The notes beneath the pieces were generated by a model that saw only the letters and a program-made list of their open reading frames with translations, ran no database searches and was not told the DNA's origin. A stretch of DNA of 64,000 nt, taken from the NCBI GenBank assembly GCA_963789885.1, contig CAWBNB010000003.1, forward strand, positions 310,001-374,000, written 5' to 3'. Position numbers and translations under genes: made by a program. Positions 33,799-40,451 of the stretch are shown in pieces (the first letter of the stretch is position 1; each line of letters starts with the position of its first letter). The DNA is from DATEDA01 sp963789885. GTDB lineage: Bacteria > Pseudomonadota > Gammaproteobacteria > Burkholderiales > SG8-39.

Positions 33799-35027
33799 GC
33801 AACGGCCTGCTGTCCGTCGACGAAGCGCTCGGAAGGCTCATGGCGGGAGCGCGGCCGGTGAGCGGCACCGAAACGGTCGCGACGCTCGCCGCCACTGGAC
33901 GCGTGCTCGCGCAGGCGCAGTCGTCCGCGCTCGACGTCCCGCCGCTCGACAACACTGCGATGGACGGGTACGCCGTGCGGTCGGCCGACTGCGTCTCGGG
34001 CGAGGCGCGGCTCCGCGTCGCGCAGCGGATCCCCGCGGGCGCCGTCGGGAAACCGCTCGAGCCGGGCACCGCGGCGCGGATCTTTACTGGCGCGCCGATT
34101 CCCGCGGGCGCTGACGCCGTCGTGCCGCAGGAGCAGACGGCAGTCGAGGGCGATCACGTCGTCATCAAGCACAAACCGCAGCCCGGCGAGTGGATCCGGC
34201 ACGCTGGCGAGGATATCCGGGCGGGCGCGACGATTCTTCCGGCCGGGACGCGGCTGCGGGCGCAGGAGATCGGGCTCGCAGCATCGGTCGGGATCGCGCA
34301 GCTGCCGGTGCACCGGAAGGTGAGGGCGGCGCTCTTTTCCACGGGCAACGAGCTCGTGATGCCCGGCGAGCCGCTGCCGCCGGGCGCGATCTACAACTCG
34401 AACCGGTTCACGTTGACAGGCCTCTTCCGCATGCTCGGCTGCGACATCGAGGATCTCGGGATCGTGCCCGACACGCTCGAAGCGACGCGCGCAGCACTGC
34501 GCGCGGCAGCCGCGACCAGCGACATCATCGTCACGTCGGGCGGCGTGTCGGTCGGCGAGGAGGATCACGTCAAGCCCGCGGTCGATGCCGAAGGGCGCCT
34601 CGACCTGTGGCGGATCGCGATGAAGCCGGGCCGGCCGCTTGCGTTCGGCGCGGTGCGGCGCGACCGGGCGGGGAATGAGGGCGGCGAAGCGGCTTTCATC
34701 GGCCTGCCCGGGAACCCGGTGTCGAGCTTCGTGACGTTCGTGCTGTTCGTGCGGCCGTTCGTGCTGCGTCTTCAGGGCGCGACCCCGGTCGAACCGCACG
34801 CCTTCGCGATGCGGGCGGACTTCGACTGGCCGAAGCCCGACGCGCGGCGCGAGTTCCTGCGCGTAAAATCGAACGCGGCGGGCGGGCTGGATCTCTTTCC
34901 GAATCAGAGCTCCGGGGTCCTGACTTCCACGGTGTGGGGCGACGGCCTCGTCGACAACCCGGCGAAGCAGGCGATCCGCCGCGGCGACACGGTCCGGTTC
35001 CTGCCGTTTGCGGAGCTGCTGAATTGA
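33795..35027 (+). CDS. moeA: molybdopterin molybdenumtransferase MoeA (copy 2)
   Basis: A 410-residue MoeA: DVPPLDNTAMDGYAV, IFTGAPIPAGADAVV, FSTGNELVMPGEPL, YNSNRFTL, TSGGVSVGEEDHV, MKPGRPLAFG and GLPGNPVSSFV. It differs clearly from the copy at 12.2-13.5 kb, so the two are old paralogues rather than a recent duplication. This copy is between mobB and moaD and is coupled to both (ATGA overlap before, TTGA overlap after). It may be the housekeeping molybdate enzyme while the other serves the formate dehydrogenase, or they may split Mo and W; both are inference. Confidence 0.95.
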   Translation: MSNGLLSVDEALGRLMAGARPVSGTETVATLAATGRVLAQAQSSALDVPPLDNTAMDGYAVRSADCVSGEARLRVAQRIPAGAVGKPLEPGTAARIFTGAPIPAGADAVVPQEQTAVEGDHVVIKHKPQPGEWIRHAGEDIRAGATILPAGTRLRAQEIGLAASVGIAQLPVHRKVRAALFSTGNELVMPGEPLPPGAIYNSNRFTLTGLFRMLGCDIEDLGIVPDTLEATRAALRAAAATSDIIVTSGGVSVGEEDHVKPAVDAEGRLDLWRIAMKPGRPLAFGAVRRDRAGNEGGEAAFIGLPGNPVSSFVTFVLFVRPFVLRLQGATPVEPHAFAMRADFDWPKPDARREFLRVKSNAAGGLDLFPNQSSGVLTSTVWGDGLVDNPAKQAIRRGDTVRFLPFAELLN

Positions 35028-35287
35028 ACGGAAACCTGAGGCTCGTGTTTTTCGCGCGTCTGCGCGAAGACCTCGGCACCAATGCCGAGGAGATCGTGCT
35101 GCCGGCTGGCGTTGGCACCGTCGCAGCGTTGCGCGCGCACCTCGCCGCGCGCGGCGGCGCCTGGGGCGCCACGCTCGCGCAGGGCAAGGCGATCCGCGTG
35201 GCGGTCAACCAGGAGATGGCGCAGCCGACGACGCCGGTCAAGCCCGGCGACGAGGTCGCGTTCTTCCCGCCGGTGACCGGAGGCTAG
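35024..35287 (+). CDS. moaD: molybdopterin synthase sulfur carrier subunit MoaD
   Basis: An 87-residue ubiquitin-like protein ending in the essential Gly-Gly (FFPPVTGG), which becomes the thiocarboxylate sulfur donor. FFARLREDLG near the N-terminus is typical. The start is taken as TTG at 35024, which overlaps the moeA stop in TTGA and gives the normal length; a GTG at 35045 would cut off the first beta-strand. It is followed after three bases by moaE, its catalytic partner. Confidence 0.9.
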   Translation: MNGNLRLVFFARLREDLGTNAEEIVLPAGVGTVAALRAHLAARGGAWGATLAQGKAIRVAVNQEMAQPTTPVKPGDEVAFFPPVTGG

Positions 35288-35290
35288 AAC

Positions 35291-35761
35291 GTGCCGGTAC
35301 GCGTCCAGACCGAGGACTTCGACGCCGGCGCGGAAATCGCCGCGCTGCGCCGTGGCAACCCGAAGGTCGGAGCGGTCGCGAGTTTCGTCGGAGTCGTGCG
35401 CGATCTCAACGACGGCGACAGCGTCGGCAGGATGACGCTCGAGCACTATCCCGGCATGACCGAGAAGGCGATCGAGGCGATCGTGGCGGAAGCAAGGTCG
35501 CGCTGGGACCTCATCGATGTCACGGTGGTTCACCGGGTCGGCGAGCTGAAGCCGACCGACCAGATCGTGCTCGTCGTCGTCGCGAGCGGACATCGCGGCG
35601 AGGCATTCGCGGCGTGCGAGTTCATCATGGACTATCTGAAGACCCGCGCACCGTTCTGGAAGAAGGAAGAGACCCCCCAGGGCAGCCGCTGGGTCGAGGC
35701 GCGCGCCTCGGACGACGACGCTGCGGAGCGCTGGACCCCGGACAAGCAGGACGTGGCCTGA
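35291..35761 (+). CDS. moaE: molybdopterin synthase catalytic subunit MoaE
   Basis: A 156-residue subunit that, with MoaD, converts cyclic pyranopterin monophosphate to molybdopterin. VGAVASFVGVVRDLNDG, LEHYPGMTEKAIE, VVHRVGELKPTDQIVLVVVASGHRGEAF and FWKKEETPQGSRWVEA contain the conserved Arg and Lys active-site residues. The start is GTG at 35291. It ends the cofactor cluster; crcB follows after six bases and may still be co-transcribed. Confidence 0.95.
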   Translation: MPVRVQTEDFDAGAEIAALRRGNPKVGAVASFVGVVRDLNDGDSVGRMTLEHYPGMTEKAIEAIVAEARSRWDLIDVTVVHRVGELKPTDQIVLVVVASGHRGEAFAACEFIMDYLKTRAPFWKKEETPQGSRWVEARASDDDAAERWTPDKQDVA

Positions 35762-35767
35762 AGCCCG

Positions 35768-36151
35768 ATGACCGCGCTCGGGCTTACGGCGGTCGGCATC
35801 GGCGCGGTGCTCGGGGCGTGGCTGCGGTGGGGGCTCGGCCTCTGGCTCAACCCGGTGCTGCCGGAGGTGCCGCTCGGCACGCTGGTCGCGAACCTGGTCG
35901 GCGGATTCGTGATCGGCCTCGCGGTCGAGTTCTTCGCCGCCTATCCCGGCGTCGCCCCGGAGTGGCGGCTCGCGCTGATCACCGGCTTCCTGGGAGCGCT
36001 CACCACGTTTTCCACTTTTTCCGCGGAGGCGGTCACGCTGCTTGCGCGCGCGCAGTACGCGTGGGCGGCGCTGCATATCGGGGTGCACCTCGCCGGCTCG
36101 ATCTCGATGACGATCGCGGGAGTCGCCCTGCTTCGCGTGCTGGTGAGGTGA
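35768..36151 (+). CDS. crcB: fluoride channel CrcB/Fluc
   Basis: A 127-residue membrane protein with four helices. GAVLGAWLRWGLG, GTLVANLVGGFVIGL, and the ion-pathway motif GFLGALTTFSTFSAEA match Fluc channels that let fluoride leave the cell as a dual-topology dimer. It is followed four bases later by a DUF190 gene, a common partner, and lies 400 bases ahead of a fluoride riboswitch controlling further genes. The riboswitch is downstream of crcB, so crcB itself is not under it and is probably expressed with the moaE operon. Confidence 0.95.
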   Translation: MTALGLTAVGIGAVLGAWLRWGLGLWLNPVLPEVPLGTLVANLVGGFVIGLAVEFFAAYPGVAPEWRLALITGFLGALTTFSTFSAEAVTLLARAQYAWAALHIGVHLAGSISMTIAGVALLRVLVR

Positions 36152-36155
36152 CACG

Positions 36156-36494
36156 ATGCGAAAGGGCATACGGCTGTCGTTTTATTTTCCCGAGGGTGCG
36201 CGGCACGGGCACCACTTGATGCACGAGTGGCTGCTGCAGGCGGCGCGCGACTGCGGGATCAAGGGGGGTGCGGCATTCCGTGCGATCGCCGGCTTCGGCC
36301 GGCACGGCCATCTCCACTACGGGCACTTCTTCGAGGAGGCGAGCAGGCACCTTCCAGTCGAAGTGCGGCTCGTCACGACGCCCGAGCTCGCGGAGCGGAT
36401 GCTGGCGCTCGTGCGCGCCGAGCGCGCGAACGTGTTCTACGTCCAGTCCGAGGTCGTCTACGGCTGGGTGCCGGCCGATCCGTCAGAGGAGTGA
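36156..36494 (+). CDS. DUF190 protein (PII-like fold), partner of CrcB
   Basis: A 112-residue soluble protein. RLSFYFPEGARHGHHLMHEWLLQAARDCGIKG-type sequence and AAFRAIAGFGRHGHLHY, with the ending VFYVQSEVVYGWVP, fit DUF190, whose structures resemble PII signalling proteins. These genes often sit beside crcB. The function is unknown; regulation of fluoride export is an inference from this repeated pairing. Confidence 0.88.
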   Translation: MRKGIRLSFYFPEGARHGHHLMHEWLLQAARDCGIKGGAAFRAIAGFGRHGHLHYGHFFEEASRHLPVEVRLVTTPELAERMLALVRAERANVFYVQSEVVYGWVPADPSEE

Positions 36495-36563
36495 AGCCGG
36501 CGATCCGCGGCCGGACGCAGCGTGCTTTACCCGGTCGAACGTTGCGGCTAACATAGTGCGCGT

Positions 36564-36620
36564 CGGGAGATGGCATTCCTCCCGTGACAAACCGCCCTGA
36601 GGCTGATGATGCCTGCGAGT
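36564..36620 (+). ncRNA. fluoride riboswitch (crcB RNA motif)
   Basis: The segment matches the fluoride aptamer: stem GGGAG 36565-36569 with CTCCC 36579-36583, the linker ACAAACCGCC, stem with loop CTGA, and GGCTGATGATGCCTGCGAG, close to the consensus GGCUGAUG..CCU.C. The characteristic pseudoknot is present: GGCAT at 36572-36576 pairs perfectly with ATGCC at 36609-36613. It stands 190 bases ahead of a cation/proton antiporter gene and beside crcB, exactly the gene types known to be controlled by this riboswitch. Confidence 0.9.
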
Positions 36621-36650
36621 CGCGCCCCGCGAGGGGGGCCTTGTAGGCAT
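36609..36650 (+). promoter_or_regulatory. possible expression platform of the fluoride riboswitch
   Basis: ATGCCT at 36609-36614, whose first five bases form the aptamer pseudoknot, is also exactly complementary to AGGCAT at 36645-36650. Between them GCCCC (36624-36628) can pair with GGGGC (36635-36639). The hairpin 36609-36650 and the aptamer pseudoknot therefore exclude each other, which is the arrangement expected for a switch. No U-tract follows, so control by Rho or by translation is more likely than intrinsic termination. This is inferred from base pairing by eye. Confidence 0.5.
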
Positions 36651-36667
36651 TCGATGCACGCCATCCC

Positions 36668-36714
36668 TGGGCTCCCCCTACGCGCGGTACGCCGCGTACG
36701 GCACGAGGAGCCCA
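36668..36714 (+). repeat. long hairpin in the antiporter leader
   Basis: TGGGCTCC at 36668-36675 is perfectly complementary to GGAGCCCA at 36707-36714, enclosing a GC-rich part with its own symmetry (ACGCGCGGTACGCCGCGT). It lies between the riboswitch and the antiporter start and includes GGAG near 36707-36710 that could serve the small frame starting at 36716. It has no U-tract, so it is more likely a translational or Rho-related leader element than a terminator. Confidence 0.45.
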
Positions 36715-36715
36715 A

Positions 36716-36814
36716 ATGAACCGAATCGAGCCGAGTCGAGCCGCGCCGTGGCCCGGGGGCCACTGCGTCTGCCCACCACAGCCGCCAGGCGAACGGAGGG
36801 GAGGCTGCCGGTGA
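36716..36814 (+). CDS. possible 32-codon leader peptide upstream of the antiporter
   Basis: ATG at 36716, with GGAG six bases ahead, opens a 32-codon frame beginning MNRIEPSRAAPWPGGHC that stops with TGA at 36812-36814, overlapping the GTG start of the antiporter (GTGA). This would couple translation of the two. The sequence has no recognisable domain, and short open frames are common in GC-rich DNA, so it may be chance. Confidence 0.25.
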   Translation: MNRIEPSRAAPWPGGHCVCPPQPPGERRGGCR

Positions 36815-38025
36815 CCGAGATCTGGACGCTTGCGGCGTTGTGGCTCGGGCTTGCGCTGATTGCGACGCTCGCTTCGATCCTGCTGCGGGTCGCGACCGCG
36901 TTGTCCGAGATCGTGGTGGGCACGATCGCGCAACTCGTAATCGGGGCGCTGCTGGGTACGGCGTTCCTGGGCGCGGACCAGTCCTGGATCAAGTTCCTCT
37001 CCGGCACCGGCGCGATCGTGCTCACGTTCCTCGCTGGCGCCGAGCTCGACCCCGAAGTCTTCCGCCGCAAGTGGAAGGAGGCGAGCGCGATCGGACTCAT
37101 CAGCTTCCTCGCGCCGTTTCTCGGCTGCGCCGCGGCAGCGCGCTGGGTGCTCGGTTGGGATCCGATGGCGAGCTGGCTCGCCGGGATCGCCATGTCCACG
37201 ACCTCGGTCGCTGTCGTGTACGCGGTGATGATCGAGTTCGGGTTCAACGCGACCGACTACGGCAAGACGGTGCTCGCCGCCTGCTTCGTCACCGATCTCG
37301 GCACGGTGGTCGCACTCGGGCTGATCTTCGCGCCGTTCACGTTGAAGACGGTTCTGTTCATCAGCGTGATGGCGCTCGCGTGCCTCGCCCTGCCGTGGCT
37401 GACCCCGCGCTTCTTCCGGCGGTTCGGCGAACGGCCTTCCGAGCTCGAGGCGAAGTATCTCCTGCTCCTCCTGTTCGCACTCGGCGCGCTCGCCTCCTGG
37501 GCCGAGAGCGAAGCGGTTCTCCCGGCGTACCTCGTCGGGATGGTGCTCGCGGGCACAGTCGGCAGGGACCATGTTCTGGTGCGGCGGCTGCGCACGCTGT
37601 GCTTCGGGCTGCTAACGCCGTTCTATTTCATCCGCGCCGGTTCATTCGTCTCGGTTCCGGCGCTGATCGCTGCGCCGGGCGCGTTCGTGCTGATGCTGGT
37701 GGTCAAAGTGCTTACCAAGATCGCAGGCGTGTATCCCGTGACCCGCGGCTTCCGGACCCCGAAGAAGGAAGGCATGTACACGACGCTGCTCATGTCCACC
37801 GGGCTCACCTTCGGCACGATCTCGGCACTGTTCGGGCTGTCGCACGGCATCGTGGACCAGGCGCAGTACTCGGCCTTGGTCGCCGCGGTGATCGCGAGCG
37901 CGGTCGTGCCGACGCTGGTCGCGAATGCGTGGTTCATGCCGCGGCACCTGTTGCCGGGCGCACGGGGTGCCGAGAGCGGCGCGGTCGCTCACACGGCCGC
38001 GGAAGCGCCGGCCAAGAGAGGTTGA
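36811..38025 (+). CDS. CPA2-family cation:proton antiporter, under fluoride riboswitch
   Basis: A 404-residue membrane protein with 11-13 predicted helices of the KefB/NapA-type Na+(K+)/H+ exchanger family. FLAGAELDPEVFRRKWKEA, the discontinuous-helix region AMSTTSVAVVYAVM, and ACFVTDLGTVVALGLIFAPF with the T-D pair of the ion site are typical. The start is GTG 36811, preceded by GGAGGGGAGG. Antiporters of this type are known members of the fluoride regulon; whether it moves fluoride itself or corrects ion and proton balance is not established. UspA and HAD genes follow closely. Confidence 0.9.
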   Translation: MTEIWTLAALWLGLALIATLASILLRVATALSEIVVGTIAQLVIGALLGTAFLGADQSWIKFLSGTGAIVLTFLAGAELDPEVFRRKWKEASAIGLISFLAPFLGCAAAARWVLGWDPMASWLAGIAMSTTSVAVVYAVMIEFGFNATDYGKTVLAACFVTDLGTVVALGLIFAPFTLKTVLFISVMALACLALPWLTPRFFRRFGERPSELEAKYLLLLLFALGALASWAESEAVLPAYLVGMVLAGTVGRDHVLVRRLRTLCFGLLTPFYFIRAGSFVSVPALIAAPGAFVLMLVVKVLTKIAGVYPVTRGFRTPKKEGMYTTLLMSTGLTFGTISALFGLSHGIVDQAQYSALVAAVIASAVVPTLVANAWFMPRHLLPGARGAESGAVAHTAAEAPAKRG

Positions 38026-38027
38026 CG

Positions 38028-38444
38028 ATGTACCGGAAGATCCTCGTTGGTTACGACGGGTCCGCGCCTGGCAGGAAGGCGTTCGATGCCGCGCTCGACC
38101 TGGCAGCCAAGCACGGCGCGGAGCTCCATGTGCTCACCGTTGCGCGCCCGCCGGAGATCGGGGACGACGTCGAGACCGAGGCGGTGATCGAGAACTCGCG
38201 GCGGTACCACCACGGCTTGTTGGCGAGCCTGCGACCCGCGGTCGCCGCGAAGGGCGTGAAGGCGCAGTACGAGGTTGCGGTCGGTCATCCCGCTGAGCAG
38301 ATCATCTACCATGCCGACCAGAACGAGGTCGACCTGATTGTCGTCGGCGACCGCGGACGCTCGAAGTTCACGCGCCTGCTGCTCGGATCGGTGTCGAAGC
38401 AGGTCGTGCAGTACGCCGAGCGTGCCGTGATGGTGGTGCGCTGA
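38028..38444 (+). CDS. universal stress protein (UspA family)
   Basis: A 138-residue single Usp domain. KILVGYDGSAPGRKAFDAAL opens the fold, and the ATP-binding signature GDRGRSKFTRLLLGSVSKQVVQYAERAVMVV (G-2x-G-9x-G-S/T type) closes it, so it probably binds ATP. It begins two bases after the antiporter stop and would be co-expressed under the fluoride riboswitch. Usp genes are reported fluoride-riboswitch members. Confidence 0.92.
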   Translation: MYRKILVGYDGSAPGRKAFDAALDLAAKHGAELHVLTVARPPEIGDDVETEAVIENSRRYHHGLLASLRPAVAAKGVKAQYEVAVGHPAEQIIYHADQNEVDLIVVGDRGRSKFTRLLLGSVSKQVVQYAERAVMVVR

Positions 38445-38461
38445 GCCTGGCGGGAGGGGTA

Positions 38462-38933
38462 GTGCTCGCGATCGAAGTCCCCGGAGCGGGTGAGCTGCGA
38501 CTCGAGCATCTCGTGCTCGACTACAACGGCACGCTGGCGGTCGACGGCAGATTGATCGTCGGCGTCGCTGATCGGCTGCGCGGCTCTCGCGCAGTCGCTG
38601 CAGGTCCACGTCGTCACCGCCGATACATTCGGGCAGGCGCGCATCGGCCTCGCCGGCCTGCCGTGTGCGCTGTCGGTGCTGCCGCCGGGTGAGCAGGACG
38701 AGCGCAAGCTCGAGTACGTGCGCGCTCTCGACGCGAACCGGGTGGTCGCCATCGGCAATGGTCGCAACGACCGCGCGATGATCGAAGCCGCGGCGCTCGG
38801 CATCGCGGTGATCCAGGTCGAGGGCGCCGCGGTCGAGACGCTCCTCGCCGCCGACATCGCGGTGTCTTCCGTGCTCGACGCGCTCGATCTGCTCGCGTCG
38901 CCGCTGCGGCTGGCGGCGACGCTGCGGCGCTGA
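38462..38933 (+). pseudogene. small soluble HAD hydrolase (P-type-ATPase-like phosphatase), one frameshift
   Basis: Starts GTG 38462 after GGGAGGGG. HLVLDYNGTLAVDGRLI carries the HAD motif D-Y-N-G-T-L with the nucleophile aspartate. Near 38582, after VADRLR, an extra base displaces the remainder, ALAQSLQVHVVTADTFGQA, ERKLEYVRALDANRVVAIGNGRNDRAMIEAAALGIAVI, which holds HAD motifs II-IV (T; K; GNGRND) and ends at TGA 38933. Removing one base gives 156 residues, the usual length. It follows the UspA gene by 17 bases and likely belongs to the riboswitch operon. The substrate is unknown. Confidence 0.8.
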
Positions 38934-40451
38934 TCAGCCCCGCTCCGTCTTCAGCAGCTCGCGCAGCTCCGTCTTGAGCACCTTGCCGTAATTGTTCTTC
39001 GGCAGGCTGGCGACAAACCGGTAGACCTTCGGACGCTTGAAACGCGCGATGTGCTCGAGGCAGAGCCGGTCGAGGGCCTCCGCCGTCACACTGGCTCCCG
39101 GCCGCGCGACGATGAACGCGACGACCTCCTCGCCCCATTCAGGGTGCATCCGACCGACGACCGACACCTCGTGCACATCGGGATGGCGCAGCAGCACCTC
39201 TTCGACCTCGCGCGGGTAGATGTTCGAGCCACCGCTGATGATCAGGTCCTTCGACCGGTCCATCAGGGTGAGGAAGCCGTCGGCGTCGAGCGCACCCACG
39301 TCGCCGGTGTGCAGCGAGCCGCCGCGGAGCGTAGCCGCGGTCGCCTCGGGGTTGCGCCAGTAGCCCTTCATTACCGCGTCACCTCGCACGAGCACCTCGC
39401 CCGGCGCCCCGGCCGGCAGGGGCCGGTCGTGCTCGTCGGCGATTTGGACCTCGATCCCGGACTGGGCGACCCCCACCGACGCGAGACGCTGCAGGTGCCG
39501 GGGATGCGCGCTGTCGGCGAAGTGCTGGCGGCCGAGCGCGGTGATCGTCATCGGGCTCTCGCCCTGTCCGTAGATCTGCACGAAGCGCTGCCCCATCACC
39601 ACGAGCGCGTCCTGGATGTCGGCGAGATACATCGGCCCGCCGCCGTAGACGATGGTCTTGAGCCCGTCGAGCGAGGGGTGCGCCGCACGCGCGTGGTCGA
39701 CGAGACGCTTGACCATGGTCGGTGCGGCGAACATCGCGACGCCGGGATGCACGCGCGCAAGCTCGAAGATCTCGGCGGCGTCGAACCCGCCGCTTGCCGG
39801 GATCACCTGCTTCGCGCCGCGCAGGACGTGCGGCAGCGCATAGAGCCCCGAGCCGTGCGACATCGGCGCGGCATGCACGACGCAGTCGTCCACAGCGATC
39901 CCGTCGACGTCGGCGAAGTAGCAGAGCGTCATCGCGAGCAGGTTGCGGTGCGTGATCATCACGCCCTTGGGCTGCCCGGTCGTGCCGCTCGTGTAGAAGA
40001 GCCAAGCCAGGTCGTCGGGCGCCGCTTCGGCGACCGCCGGGCAGTCATCGCCGGAGCGGAGCCGGCGATACTCCTCGCTCCCGGCGACAATGACCCGCTC
40101 TGTGGCCGAGCTCGAGCCCGCGAGGTCCGGCGTCACGAAGCAGACGCGCGCGCCCGAGTGGTCGAGGATGTATTCGGCTTCCTTCGGATGGAGCTTCGCG
40201 TTGACGGGTACCACCGCGAGCCCCGCCCACCACGCCGCCCAGAGGATCTCGACGTACTCGGGCGAGTTCGTCATCAGCAGCCCGACGCGGTCGCCGGGCT
40301 CGAGGCGAAGCGCCGTGCGCAGCGCCGACGCCATCGCCGCACAATGCCGCGCGAGCGTGCCGTAGTCGGCCAGCACACGCTCGCCGGAAGCGACGGCAGG
40401 CCGGTCGGGGGCGACCCGGGCCGAGCGGGCGAGGAACTGGGCGAGGTTCAC
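38934..40451 (-). CDS. AMP-forming acyl-CoA synthetase
   Basis: A 505-residue acid-CoA ligase. FYTSGTTGQPKGVMITHRN is the phosphate loop, YGQGESPMTIT the core motif, HTGDVGALDADGFLTLMDRSKDLI the hinge, and NNYGKVLKTELR the catalytic lysine. The start is GTG 40451, sharing its G with the stop TAG of the preceding secreted hydrolase gene, so the two are translationally coupled. A role in CoA activation of an acid released by that hydrolase is possible, but speculative. Confidence 0.9.
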   Translation of the reverse strand: MNLAQFLARSARVAPDRPAVASGERVLADYGTLARHCAAMASALRTALRLEPGDRVGLLMTNSPEYVEILWAAWWAGLAVVPVNAKLHPKEAEYILDHSGARVCFVTPDLAGSSSATERVIVAGSEEYRRLRSGDDCPAVAEAAPDDLAWLFYTSGTTGQPKGVMITHRNLLAMTLCYFADVDGIAVDDCVVHAAPMSHGSGLYALPHVLRGAKQVIPASGGFDAAEIFELARVHPGVAMFAAPTMVKRLVDHARAAHPSLDGLKTIVYGGGPMYLADIQDALVVMGQRFVQIYGQGESPMTITALGRQHFADSAHPRHLQRLASVGVAQSGIEVQIADEHDRPLPAGAPGEVLVRGDAVMKGYWRNPEATAATLRGGSLHTGDVGALDADGFLTLMDRSKDLIISGGSNIYPREVEEVLLRHPDVHEVSVVGRMHPEWGEEVVAFIVARPGASVTAEALDRLCLEHIARFKRPKVYRFVASLPKNNYGKVLKTELRELLKTERG

